Position numbers and translations under genes: made by a program | Source of the DNA: Aotearoamyces nothofagi | Lineage: Eukaryota > Ascomycota > Leotiomycetes > Leotiales > Tympanidaceae | Direction: 5' to 3' | Assembly (NCBI GenBank): GCA_015345905.1 | Contig: JADDTR010000006.1 | Location: 808,513-872,512, forward strand | DNA: 64,000 nt | Part shown: one piece after another, positions 46,654 to 58,024 of the stretch | Layout of the letters: each line of letters begins with the position of its first letter | Numbering within the stretch: position 1 is the first letter of the stretch | Notes under the pieces: model-generated | What the model was told of the DNA's origin: nothing | What the model saw: only the letters and a program-made list of their open reading frames with translations | The model's database searches: none

Positions 46654-49600
46654 TCAATCATCCTCCAGCTCAATAACCTCTATTTCACCAGCCGGCTTTT
46701 TGTGCGGGGGTCGACCTATAGTAGGCTTCACATCCTCGTCTGAATAGTCGTCGTCGAAGTCATCGAGACCAGCTTGGCTAGCACTGCGCTTTGCGGGTAG
46801 AGATTCAGGCTTAGGTTTCCAACTGCCATTGGCTGACACAAGAATAGCCTTGTGGTCCAAATTGCCATCTGCTTCTAACTTCTGGCGTACTAAGACTAGG
46901 AAGTCATCGACTCGGAGACTATAGGGTCGTGCATCCCGGCTGCACAATGGACACTTCCACACATCGACCAAGGTAGGTTGATCTGGGTGCTTAGGCTTAC
47001 TGATCCGCGTAGTTAGGAATGTCTCCAAGTCAAAACATTCTCGGTGTAAGCAGCTGCTTCCCCTGACCGGAATATCAAATATTCGGGCCATAAAAGGATC
47101 AGCGAGATCAATGGTCAGATCTCCAGCTACCATGGCGATATCATCATCATCCTCTAAATGGCCTGATAGGCTGGCCTTGATGTTGTTTAGGGTTTGGCTT
47201 GCTGGTATACGCTGACTTTGTAGGCACATATCTAATATTTTCTGATGCCTTAAGACTTCTACGACTTCAACAGCGAAGGCATAGTTCATCTGTTTTTGCG
47301 CCTTGCCAACTCTTGGTACTGAGATTCTAACCCGGTTTATCCCGTCTTCCTCAGCTAAGATGAACGGTGTAATGTCGACAGGTAGATCCTTAGCATGAAG
47401 ATGGCGGCGCCTAACTTCGAGGACGTTGTCATTAATTTCCAGAAATATTGAGGGTGGCCACGAGGTGTCTGAGACTACCCAATGAGACGCTTTGCACTCT
47501 GTTTCACTCTCGCTCAACTTGATACATCGCATTCGATATTGTAGAGATCCTTCCCGTACCTCTCGGATAGGTACGGAGCCTCGTTCGGATGGGCTATTCC
47601 TCGCTATCTTGATATAGGTAGCTTGTGGGATGGTGAATTGAAATTTCGAAAGCGGAAGCTCGCGTGACAATACAACTGGATCCACAGCAAAGACTTTTAC
47701 AACTTGATAATACCTCCCGGTCGGCTCATTTTGAGTCTGGCCTGGTAACCTGTCAACTGTGACAAGCTTGGGGCTTCTCAGATGAGCTTGGTGAAGTGCA
47801 GTCAGGTCAGGATTCGGCGCTTGAAGAGGTGGTATAAAGCCAAGTGGCGGCACAAGTGCACGTCCTACTGGAGCCATTGAACTATATTGCTGTGTCTGGT
47901 AGGTGTTAGGTACTACTTGGCCCGCAGCTGTTGATGCTACAGGAGGTAAATATTGAGGACTGTTTCGAGCTATGAAATTTGTAGTGCGAATATGTGCACC
48001 CGGCTCTGATATCAGGGGATTCCTTGAGGATATAGATTCAGGCCTGGGGCTATTTCGTATTTGTGAATCAATTATTACACCATTATTCAGCCTGGGATTT
48101 GCTATCTGTTGATGCATCGGTTGATGCATCAGACGCGGTGTAGAGACTTGTTGCTGTTGCGGCAACATGTGGAGCTGCTGAGGCACTTGTTGATATTGTA
48201 CTTGCCTTGGCTGATTCTGGATTTGGGGCCCTATCGGCGAGTAGGGGCCAGGTAGTGAGCTATTCGGTGCGTTCGTATTGTGGTTACTTGGCCAGGCCGG
48301 CGGCTGCCAGTTAAAAGCCTGGCCCGATAATGGAGATTGCTGGGAAGGACTATACATTGTCGGGCTATGAGCACTGACTGGTCCATACTGTATGTTTTGG
48401 GGAAAATTATGGCTGTAATGGGAGGTAGCAGGCCCGGGCTCCGAAGATGAGCTAGGCGTGGCCTGGAAACCTCGCGGCTGATGGCTGAGACTCTGGAATG
48501 TAGCCGAAAGCCCTGGACTCTGAATGGTTGGGTTATTTTCCTGAAATTGGGTATGGGAATGATCTTGTCGTGTTCCGTCAAAAGTGCCCGACACTGGTGT
48601 GGATGATTGACTCTGGCTAGTGGGCACGACTTGCTGCGTGACGGGTGGTACAGACTGATGCCGATGCCGCTGTTGATTTCGAATATCGATATAACTCCTA
48701 GCAAGCTGCTGGTTGCGCTCGGTGATTTCTCTTTCTGATGGTGGATACGCCGTGTTATACCGAGATGCCAATTCACGATGTCCTTCTCGATCTTGTGCGA
48801 AGAGTGTTTCCATCCTGGTACCATAATCATCATCGGTTATTCTAAGATTTCTTCTACTAGCCGTGAAGAAGACTCCCTGTAGTACAGGGGAAAGAAGGCC
48901 TAGACGCATGACCAACTCGTCGACTAGAGGTGGATATCCACGCTGTTGACATTCTGTCGTTAACCTAGGCCATTCCGATGCCAGCTGATTCATGAACTTG
49001 GCTACTGTAGAGACTGTATGGCGGTAGTGGTCTGACCTGTACATGAGATCCAATAATGGACTTGGAAATTGCGAAAACCACATCAAGTGGACTGGAGCCA
49101 ATCCGTCATTTTCCAGTATGAGTTGGCCAAGAATCTTGAAGGAATATGAAATAACGTTTGAATCACCAAGGCCTTTGACTTCAGTAAGTATTTTACTATC
49201 GATTGACCAAAGACAAAATATCTGATGTAGAGCGACATAGAAGTAGTCTTGGTTGTTGCAGGCGTCTCGAAGTAGATTAAACCTTGGACGGTCCAGGTTA
49301 TTATCCAGGGCTATGAGACCTCCTGTGGACCTTATGTGCTCATCGATTATAGGTATTTGAGGCTTCAAGCTTGGATAATTTAACTGTGAGGGCATCACTT
49401 TCGGTCTCTTATTAAGAGGAGGCTGAAAGGATTCTGGTCGCATGGGCGAGCTGACAAAAGGCGAGTTGGCTGTGGGAGGTGGCGCTGCTGCACCGACTGC
49501 CGGCTCTTCCGCTACTATGCTCTGACTTATTTGCACCTGGGGACTTTGTGGAGGTTGATGTCTCTCGAGAACGCGTGTCTCTTTAGAAGGGCTGTCGCGA

Positions 49601-49971
49601 GCGTGCTGAATTGGACTTGGCTCATCACTGGGAGCAGGAGAAGGGAGCACACCAGTCGCTGGCCTGAAGATACATATTAGCTAAGTCCAAAAGCACAGGT
49701 TGAATGGCACTCGAGTGAGGGCACAAGACTAGCATTTATTCGAACTACTGTACGATCTGGCATGGGCAGTTTTCAAGCAGTAAGCTTCAAGGGCGCAAAT
49801 AGTAACTTACCTCTGGCTCACAGAAGTTCGCGGTGAAGGCCTCACAACAGGGCCACTTCCTGTCATCCATGACTTCTGCCTACCACCCAAGAATGCATTC
49901 AATGTCGTGTTCGACGAAGCGACCTCCTTGCCCGTCAAGGCCGGGGGGCCATCTGGAGGTCTACTTCGCAT
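46654..49971 (-). CDS. SP-RING (MIZ) zinc-finger protein, PIAS/ZMIZ-like
   Basis: Nuclear protein with an SP-RING of the kind found in SUMO E3 ligases. Two exons, 49971-49811 and 49663-46654, about 1056 residues. The N-terminal exon codes MRSRPPDGPPALTGKEV and splices into an open frame. A folded region from about residue 150 to 330 (STGGLIALDNNLDRPRFNLL; WPRLTTECQQRGYPPLVDEL) is followed by about 300 Gln/Pro/Ser-rich residues. A second folded part (QFTIPQATYIKIARNSPSER; YRMRCIKL) precedes the SP-RING at about 910-960. The SP-RING shows RGSSCLHRECFDLETFL and then VWKCPLCSRDARPY, giving the C-x-H and WxCPxC signature. The end is acidic, EVIELEDD, possibly a SUMO-interacting motif. The target and ligase activity are inferred from the domain only. 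Confidence 0.85.
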
Positions 49972-50525
49972 GGTTGTGGAGATCTCTCGAGCATTTGGCT
50001 ATGAATATTGACAGACTGCCATCATGGAGTACTTGACGCATTCAGCACTAGACTGCCGATATGTCTCAAGTCTACAAACGCCCATAAAGGAAAAGATTGT
50101 AAGGTATGTAGTCAATGCTCTCGAGCCTTTGTGTCACATATAACAATGGCACTTGCCGCTTCGCAATCTAGCGCGCAATCTGAGAGAGCAAGTGCGGTTC
50201 CGGGCAATTCAGCGATCGTTATTTAGACACCAACATATGAAATCAGCAAGGCGATATGGTCAATTGACATTCTCTGCACTATGCCATTTCTTGCTGTCGC
50301 TCTGTCTTTGAATAGCTTTTAACTTATGACTTCGCTGCTGTACCTAACTGCAGCATCATGGATCACGTTAAGTCCCTGCCTGATGAATTTCATTTGTTGA
50401 AATTGTTGGCGTGGGTATCATCAAATCGCTATGCCATGCTCGCTGCAGTATCGCTCATCATCCCTTCGCTTCTACAGAGACATATTTTATATATTTTGCA
50501 CTGTCCCTGTCAGAGGGACCAACAT
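49972..50525. other. Intergenic region upstream of the SP-RING gene
   Basis: 554 bases with the SP-RING promoter and the 3' flank of the BIM1-like gene. No feature seen. Confidence 0.5.
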
Positions 50526-51276
50526 TTACAAGTTAATTGCGAAGGTTGCGCATCCTAGTAACGTCATCACCCCCCAGAACCATGATCCAACTGCATTTTC
50601 CACCCCGAGTACTGCTCCAGCATTCTCTGAGGCTGCTGCAGAAGAAGCGCTGGATGTTGAGCTTGCAGTGCTAGTAGCGGATTCGGATGCCGCAGCGGTT
50701 GCGGTCCCTGTGGATGTTACACTGGCCAGTGCTGCATCGGTGGTGAATGATGCAGTCACACCAGTAGCATTCTTGCAGGTTGATGGGACAGTTGGGTTAG
50801 TGCCCGATGTGAAGTTGACAGCCGCACACTGTACTTGGTGAGCTCATGTACATACATGGAGTCTTGGGAAGGTATACCTGGTAAAGCAATCCATCAGTGG
50901 CACTCTGGATCACCTGGATCACGCCCTGCTGGCCAGCGAAAGATGATGGTACTGTTACTCCAGTCTCACAAAAGGCTCCCAATGATGACTGAGCGATGAC
51001 GGGGAGGAGGTTGCTCCAGTTGCCGGCGGCAGTAACATCAAGGGTGGCTCTAAATAGCCAGTCTGCCGCCGGATGAGTGGATTCGAGAGCAATTGAGTCG
51101 CCGTCGACGTAAAAGTCTGTAGTGTTTGTGAATGTCACGTCGAAACCTCCGCAGGGACTTGTGGACTCTGTATCGTCATCAAAGCCAATGGTAGCCGGGT
51201 AATTGAGGAGGAAGTGGCCATTAACCTGACTGAGACCAAGTGCAAGGCCGAGCAATACAGCTTTGATATTCAACAT
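50526..51276 (-). CDS. BIM1-like (X325) copper-binding cell-wall protein, probable GPI anchor
   Basis: LPMO-like copper protein of the X325/BIM1 family; Cryptococcus Bim1 helps acquire copper at the cell surface. Two exons, 51276-50878 and 50828-50526, about 233 residues. The signal peptide (MLNIKAVLLGLALGLSQVNG, residues 1-20) would be cleaved to leave His21 as the new N-terminus, followed by FLLNYPATIGFDDDTESTSP. An N-terminal His is the copper ligand in this family. Cys residues lie at SPCGGFD, AFCETG, QCAAVN (spliced) and STCKNATG, matching two disulfides. The C-terminus has a Ser/Thr/Ala-rich stretch then a hydrophobic tail, as for GPI attachment. The gene is divergent from a ferric reductase. 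X325 proteins lack the classical LPMO polysaccharide surface, so a degradative role is less likely. Confidence 0.85.
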
Positions 51277-52349
51277 TGCTGTACTTTGTATTTGCGAGTG
51301 AGGAGTACGTGAGGAGTACGTGAGGAGTACGTGAGTTTTGTGAATGATCCAACTTTAACACGGTAGAATAGCAGCGGCTAGAGGTAGTCTAAAGCAGCCA
51401 GATACGTAGCTCGTTGCTTAAGGGGAATAAGGTTTCGAACGCTTGGAATGAGGGGCTAAAGACGTGAAGGGAGGAATAAGATAATGGGATAGCCAAGAGG
51501 GTGTTATAAGGTATTTAAGGTATCTGAAGAGCCATCTGGGACCTCTCTGCGTGGAGACTTTGCAGCTATCTCCCGTCTTTGGGAGGCCGGCGCCATCGAA
51601 GCGTACAGTAGCACAGGGACCCTGGGAATACCTTCTCATCACACCGCTGACGGCGCCCAGGCGATGCATGTAAGCTGTCAGTCATGATTACCTAGCAGTT
51701 CTAGCAGTTCTACTAGCCATAACAACTCAGCTCTATATCTAATACCCGCACGTCCACTAGCAAATCGGTGGAAGAGGTCACGTGTTGCGAAGCTTTGCTC
51801 GCGTTTGAGCAGATTAAATGTACGCTTAATCTGGATTAGGGAAGGTTGTGCCCTCGCAGTGCCTCGCTAGCCCAGCTAACCTCGTCAATTGTGGGGATCC
51901 CGCTCAACATGTTCAGAGAGAGCAGCGGCGTGAGCGGAGTGAGTGATATGATGGCGTATGCTTGTAGAATGTGGGAGGTATGCATGTAGATATAGGTAAG
52001 CAGAGGAACGCGGGTAAGTCTAGCTGTCTCCCGCATCTTATTCAGTCTCATAGTACTCTGCTATCTGCATCCTTACAACTTCCTCATCCGATCCCTTAAA
52101 TCGAATCTCATATTCCGTGTCCTGTTCGTATTGGTCTTGTCGGCGACAAGGATACGGCGAGCAAGTTTGCGCCTTCTTGAGCACTTTAGTATCCGAGCAG
52201 CAATAGGTGCCTGTCATTCACATATGTCATATGCCATATGCCATCTTTCCTCGGTGTAGGTAAAAATGAGCATTCCTACGGTTTAATCAAACTCCCATCA
52301 AAACTCCAGAACGGTCCTACGCCAAGGCAGTAACACACCACTGCTTATC
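51277..52349. promoter_or_regulatory. Divergent region between BIM1-like and ferric reductase genes
   Basis: About 1.07 kb holding both promoters. TTTGCTC occurs at 51794-51800 and TTTGCGC at 52166-52172; both resemble the copper-response core TTTGC(T/G)C bound by Mac1-type regulators in yeast. With seven-base matches in a kilobase, chance is possible. A minus-strand frame at 51836-52051 is not recognisable. Confidence 0.4.
51301..51333 (+). repeat. 11-base tandem repeat, three copies
   Basis: Three perfect copies of AGGAGTACGTG lie 25-57 bases upstream of the BIM1-like start codon, in its leader or core promoter. Confidence 0.95.
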
Positions 52350-54350
52350 ATGGACTCAATGTTGATGGATTCGGATGGCATGGACTCGGGGTCCGCTTAC
52401 ACTTTCATGCCTGGGAACTCTGCAATTGCTCGAAGCTATTGGTACATCATCGTAGGAGTTCTGGGATTTACTGTCTTGACGCGAATCGTTCATTTCGCTC
52501 AGACGCGCATAAGGTTTGTTTTATCGAATCATATCGTATAACTTTCTAACATCTGGAAATAAAGATTACGATTAGCACGAACACGAGCCGTTCAGTATCC
52601 CACAAAGCCTTGCAATCTGGCCTTTCAAGTGTTCGCAACCGGCAGCGCCATACTCCGCGAAGTCGCTGCTCCTGAATACTATATCAAAAACAGGTGGCTA
52701 TCATGGCTGAGCCCGCCTTCTCTAGGGAGATCGTTGGTACTCCTGGCGTACTGGGTGATGATAATCATTATGTTGTGCTCCAATTCCATCATAAATGATG
52801 CGTACTACTGGGAAAGAATAGGGTTTCGTGCTGCTTGGGTATCCGTCACTCAAGTACCACTTGTGTACCTTTTAGCCTCTAAATCAAGTCTCCTCGGGCT
52901 TCTCTCCGGTACTTCTCACGAGCGTTTGAACTGGCTCCACAGATGGGTTTCACGAACTCTACTGGTAACTGCTACCGTCCATGGCGGCTTTTTCTATGCA
53001 GAGTGGTACAGAGCCGACTTTGTGCAGCTAGAGATAGAAGTCATGCCAATGGTGAAGTACGGAATGGGCGCATGGGCGATCCTCCTTTGGACTCTTCTTA
53101 GTTCACTGGCACCTATCCGTGGCTTTTCCTACGAGCTTTTCGTCCTCCAACATCTTGCTGCTGCCGCAGTATTTTTGTGGCTTCTCTGGGTACACGTGCC
53201 AAGCTATGCTGCTTATAACATTTGGTTTGCCATAGCAGTTGTGTCATTTGATAAACTCTTCATGTACAGCTGGACAGCATGGACTAACGTCACGTTTAAA
53301 TCTGCAAAAAACAGCGCAGGGCCAGTAAAGAGATTGGGTCACTACGCAGAGGTCCAAGCCATAAATGATCAGACTTCTGAGGTGATCGTTCATGACGTGT
53401 CATTCAGCTGGGAGGCAGGACAGCACGTGTACCTCCGAATTCCCTCAATAGGACCTATTGAGTCACACCCATTCACCATTTCAAATGCCTACGAGATGAC
53501 CTCAGACGCATCCCGTCACCATGTCCAATTAATTATTGAGAAAAAGTCTGGCTTTTCCAGGCGGCTCCATCGATATGCCAATAAGGCTGGTGAGGGTGGA
53601 CGACAGAAAACCACCGCGATCATTACTGGTCCTCTGGGATGCCCACCGGTTTGGACATCCTTCGAGACCTTAATTCTGATCTCCGCATCGACTGGTGCAT
53701 CTTTTACTCTCCCAATTCTTGAAAGTATTGTGAACAGATCCGAGCCTTGCTGCGTTCAGCGAATCGACATGCTAATGGTCGTCCGCCGTCGTGCACAAAT
53801 AGAATACTACCTTCCTCGCCTTGAGGTTGCTATAAAATCTGCCACATCTATTGGAATCAGTCTTAATGTCAGAATCGCAGTCACGTGCGAAGTTTGCGGC
53901 TGCTGTGGACCGAATTGTACTTGCGCGGATGGTGGATATGTACGAAAGACGTTTACGACATCGCCAGTTAGGTCGAGCTCTGGGTCTTCAGATGACGTGA
54001 TTGAAAGCAAGCCTATATATTCACCTTCAGACTCGGAATCTTCAGCTATAGAGAAAGGTTACGCTATCGAACGCGCTACAGAACGCCCAGGCTCCCGACA
54101 TTCAAAGGAATATGATGCTCTTGTGCTTGAAAATGACGTTGTATTCACGTCCGGCCGACCAGACATAGAAGATTTTATCAGACGACCAATTGAAGCAACA
54201 GGAGGCGAGACGTCAGTCATTGTATGTGGAGGCAAGAGTCTGGTTGCGTGTGTGAGAAATCACGTAGTCTCGCTGTCGGATGAGCGTGGTGTTCATAAGG
54301 GAACTGGGGCACAGGGAATTCATTTGCATACCGAACACTACGGCTTTTAG
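52350..54350 (+). CDS. Ferric reductase transmembrane component (FRE family)
   Basis: Plasma-membrane flavocytochrome that reduces ferric and cupric ions with NADPH for uptake. Two exons, 52350-52513 and 52565-54350, about 649 residues. After an N-terminal helix (SYWYIIVGVLGFTVLTRIVH), the ferric-reductase domain carries two His pairs, RWVSRTLLVTATVHGG preceded by LNWLH, and LQHLAAAAVFLWLLWVH. The FAD motif is ESHPFTISN. The NAD region shows LISASTGASFTLPILESIV in place of the usual GGTGxS, so the first glycines are altered. A Cys cluster, CEVCGCCGPNCTCADGG, lies at about residues 496-512 inside the NAD domain, followed by a Ser/Glu-rich loop. VIVCGGKSLVACVRN and the C-terminal HLHTEHYGF are typical. 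Which metal it serves is not shown by sequence. Confidence 0.92.
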
Positions 54351-55253
54351 GCTTTGAGTTGATGTGAGATAAACAGTTGAGCTGGGCATTGGATAGGAGT
54401 TTGGATGAATAATGACTTATATGATATCCAAGAACGAAGATTTAACAGCATGCATAACCTCACCGTTAAATTGCCGTTTATTTACTAGCATGCTAGATCA
54501 ATGTCACTAGCTGCAATCTATTAAAAGAGATTGAATACTGTCGTTGCTGTAGGTGGGGTTTCTGTAGATAGTTTGGCATATTCTAACCTTTATACTGTCA
54601 TGGCCAAGCATAGAATTATACCAGTACCACGGATTTACACGCGGTGAGAGCACTGTAAAGGTAAGAAGGCGGGGGAAGAAGTAGACGTAATATACAACGC
54701 TTTGATCAAGAACAGCCACGAATTGCTTCTTAAATAATTGGTATTCCCGATTGATTCAAGCAATGAAAGCCAGCTCTTTGCTAAGCACTCACGTGCGACT
54801 TTATCAAGATAATCTGCGGGCAAGGGCTCGGCGCCACCAAACTCCGTTTCCGCTGTGGCTGTGTGCCCTATATAGCCTGGCGGAATGACGCGGGCCCTCC
54901 GGCACATGATAAATCTATCGAGGAGGTCGGCATCAGCACATAATTTCGTTAGGAACAATCAATGTCCTACTACGCACAGTATATTTTACATATAGCTGCG
55001 AACCTACAAGCGCAAATGCCCCAAAAGCCCAAGTGTTGAAGCTAGGAAGCTTGGCCTAATCATTAAATCTTCTCTTCCGAGTACGAGGCTGAACCGCAGC
55101 CGCTCTGAAAGCAGGTCAAGATCAAGATCACTCACATAGTACTACCTCTTCTGTAAGCAAATCACAAAGATAGCCCCTTGAAACAACACTTCTTAAACTT
55201 CCTGAAGCTTCTGAATATCTCTAACCACCGCCTTGGTACCTTGTCTAGCTAGA
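54351..55253. other. Intergenic region
   Basis: Between the ferric reductase 3' end and the arrestin-like gene. A minus-strand frame at 54635-54958 has protein-like composition in its first half, but starts with TTG and matches no family I know. It could be a relict. Nothing else supported. Confidence 0.45.
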
Positions 55254-56769
55254 ATGTCCGTCAGGGTGCACCTTGACAACCCACACGCTTTCTATACGAA
55301 CCTAGACTACATAAGCGGGAAGATTATCCTGGGCCTCTCGAACGATGAGACTATATCTGCCATTGTCGTCAAACTCGAGGGAGAGAGCAAGACCATATTG
55401 ATGAAGCCTCCGCCGCAATATGAAACGAACAGGCGTGAGGAGCGGAACAGAATAGCTACCGAAAACCACAAGATCCTCTACAAGGTTGATCAGGTCTTTC
55501 CATCGCCTCAACAAAGTGGCATTTCCTCGAGCGGGTCTTCCTGGACGCTACCAGCTGGACAGCATGAATATCCTTTCCGATTCAAGATACCCTTCAACAA
55601 CGTTTGCGCGGAAAGGCATATGCAGGGCGTTGGTATTGGCTTCGCTGGAATTCGGCTCATGGACTTGCCTGCGCAGATGCAGTACAGACATGTCACAAAG
55701 ACACTTCCTCCATCTCTGAGTGGTTTCCCGGGAGAAGCAGAGATTAGATATTATGTTAAAGTCACGGTTCAGCGACCGTCATTATGGAGTCAAAATAGAA
55801 GGTCACAAATCGGCTTCAAATTTTTACCAATCGAGCCTCTCCGTCCTCCAGCAACAGAAGCAGAGTCTTTTGCACGCCGTCCACACACATTCAAGGCCGG
55901 TTTAGCGCCCTATGCGAAGAAGTCGAGCATGTTCAGAAAGCCATCGAAGCCCTTATCGAATACGCCACCCTCTGTCTTGGTGGATGCCCGCCTCCCTAGC
56001 CCATCTATCCTGACTTGTAATGAGCCGATACCTCTGCGACTTATTATTAAGAAAGAGACGGAAAGTCCAGAATATGTTTTCTTAATGGCGCTCCAAATAG
56101 ACCTAATCGGCTACACGAATGTTAGAGCTCTCGAAGTTGCTCGTACAGAGACAAGTATCTGGACTATTATGTCACTGGGCACTCTATCATTACCTATAGG
56201 TAATCCTGGTGACGAAGTTGGAACAGAGACTATTGTGGATAAAAAGTTGTGGGATCAGATACGGCTGCCTCCTACTGTAACTCCGACATTCGATACTTGT
56301 AACTTAAGTAGGACGTACGAGTTAGAGGTGCGGGTGATATTGGGCTATGGCACGCTGGGCGATATTCAAGCAAGTACTTCATCTATGTTGCACAGTCCAT
56401 AAATACTAACACCGCCAGCCTCAAACACAACTACTACCTCTCCGCTTCCCTGTCCAAGTCTATTCCGGACTCGCACCATCCCCAGAGCTCGTTGACGCAA
56501 TGCAATCCCGTCCCCCTGCTATTCCTCCACGTCCAACAGGCACAGCAGCAATACCAGGATACGATGCAGCATACCCTCCCCAGCTGGGTACACCTCAAGC
56601 GACAAATGTCCAAGATGCGCCTCCAAGTTATGAAGATGCTATTGCTGATGACATTGGCCCTCTTGATGGCCCTAGAGTAAATTATAGCGGTATTACTGAT
56701 GAGAATGGTCCTAGTAGCGTTAGTGATGAGAAGACTGCACCTGGATATTCGGCGAGGCAAGGAAAGTAA
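55254..56769 (+). CDS. Arrestin-like protein with C-terminal PPxY motif
   Basis: Alpha-arrestin family protein; such proteins link the ubiquitin ligase Rsp5 to membrane transporters and trigger their endocytosis. Two exons, 55254-56369 and 56419-56769, about 488 residues. The arrestin N-domain starts at MSVRVHLDNPHAFYTNLDYI, with ISGKIILGLSN and the strand LPAGQHEYPFRFKIPF. The C-domain includes ARLPSPSILTCNEPIPLRLI and YELEVRVILGYGTLGDIQ. The second exon has LPLRFPVQVYSGLAPSPELV, a Pro-rich stretch and PPSYEDAIADD, a likely WW-binding element. The intron has a GC donor (GCAAGT) and a TACTAAC branch site; only this donor keeps the frame. The longer open frame to 55233 begins with TTG, so I chose ATG 55254. 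Confidence 0.85.
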
Positions 56770-57595
56770 AGAAAGGGGACTAATGGATGACAGTTTCCGG
56801 AGAGTGGACCGGGACCACGATCTGGAAATGTAAGTGGTGGATTCATTGCCTGAGATGCTTTTGAGAGCTGTGACGACTGAAATGAGAGGAATCCAAGCAT
56901 TCCGTTTGGACGCGGCGTAGTCTAAGCAGATGTGGCACATGCCCACTCAGAAGGAGCTCTAAGATCCCGATGGTATGAGAACAGACTATATGGTATAGGC
57001 ATCTATTTTAGCCTGCGCAGCTAGGAGTTTTCGAAGACGAGACTGGATGATGCAGGCGGCTGGAATAATACACAATAGGGGCCGAAGATTGTACGATACG
57101 AGTACAGTAAGAGAACCTACGTTTAGACACTTTGTTACACACTAATACTCTGTATAATGTATTAATTTAAATGTCTGCTAGTCATCAGTGTTCTTGCTAT
57201 ACTTGATATGTAAAAACGAACAGCAATTGCCGATTCGTGACATTATTTAATTCGGATACAGCCATCACATGAGATTAGTACTTGACGTCCAACAATGTAA
57301 TCATGCTGTTTTATATCTCATATTCACCGTTTTATATTGTATTGTATAAATGATAACCGAACTGCCAGACAACAAGGCTGCACAAGCAAGCCTATCAATG
57401 CTACGCCTCATCCCGGGCTAACGCTAAATACAAGCAAAGCCATTAATGTACTAGAAAGTAGCGAGGCGAGCACTGCCGTCCCCCGCACACGTATTCAAGC
57501 CCACCCACCCAACCATCCCGCATTATTTAAACCACGCTCAACGATGCCATGCGTCACAGCCTCCCTATCCTAATCATGGCCTCCTATCTGCGCAT
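56770..57595. other. Convergent intergenic region
   Basis: Between the arrestin-like gene and the small secreted protein gene. AT-rich near 57120-57350. No gene supported. Confidence 0.5.
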
Positions 57596-58024
57596 CTAGA
57601 AAAGCAAATTCCCAACGACGGCGCCGGCTACAGCGCCACCAACACCCCACATCGGCACGCCTGTACGACGAGCCGCTGCGCCGTCCAGCTCCGTCCCGCC
57701 AGGCAGAACCGGCTCGTGCCAGCCGCAGTAGACTGATTGGTCCGGCCACGTGACGCAGGACCAATATGTCGTGAGATGGTATTTCTCCTGCAGCGCATCG
57801 GTTGGGAGAGCTGTGAATTCCGTTACCGTGGATAGATCATCGTTGGAGACGGCTGGAGCCGAGAAGTCCGTAGCTGTGGCACCGGTAGTTGTGGATGGGG
57901 CTGTAGGAGAGGAGGGAGATGCTGGAGCTGTGCTCGTGGTGGTGGATACGAGGACGGCATTGGGCGAGGATATTGCAGCGGAGAATGATAGAAAGATCAA
58001 GGCGACGAGGAAGACGGCTTTCAT
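57596..58024 (-). CDS. Small secreted or GPI-type cell-surface protein
   Basis: Function unknown. Single exon, 142 residues. A signal peptide (MKAVFLVALIFLSFSAAISS, about residues 1-20) is followed by a Ser/Thr/Ala/Pro-rich stalk of about 60 residues. A compact segment, YWSCVTWPDQSVYCGWHEP, holds two Cys that could form one disulfide, with aromatic residues around it. The C-terminus is Gly/Ala/Val-rich (GVGGAVAGAVVGNLLF), consistent with a GPI signal or weak membrane anchor. Similar small YWSCVTWPxQSVYCGWHEP proteins occur in other filamentous ascomycetes, as I recall, without assigned function. An effector-like role should not be assumed from size alone. Confidence 0.78.
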   Translation of the reverse strand: MKAVFLVALIFLSFSAAISSPNAVLVSTTTSTAPASPSSPTAPSTTTGATATDFSAPAVSNDDLSTVTEFTALPTDALQEKYHLTTYWSCVTWPDQSVYCGWHEPVLPGGTELDGAAARRTGVPMWGVGGAVAGAVVGNLLF

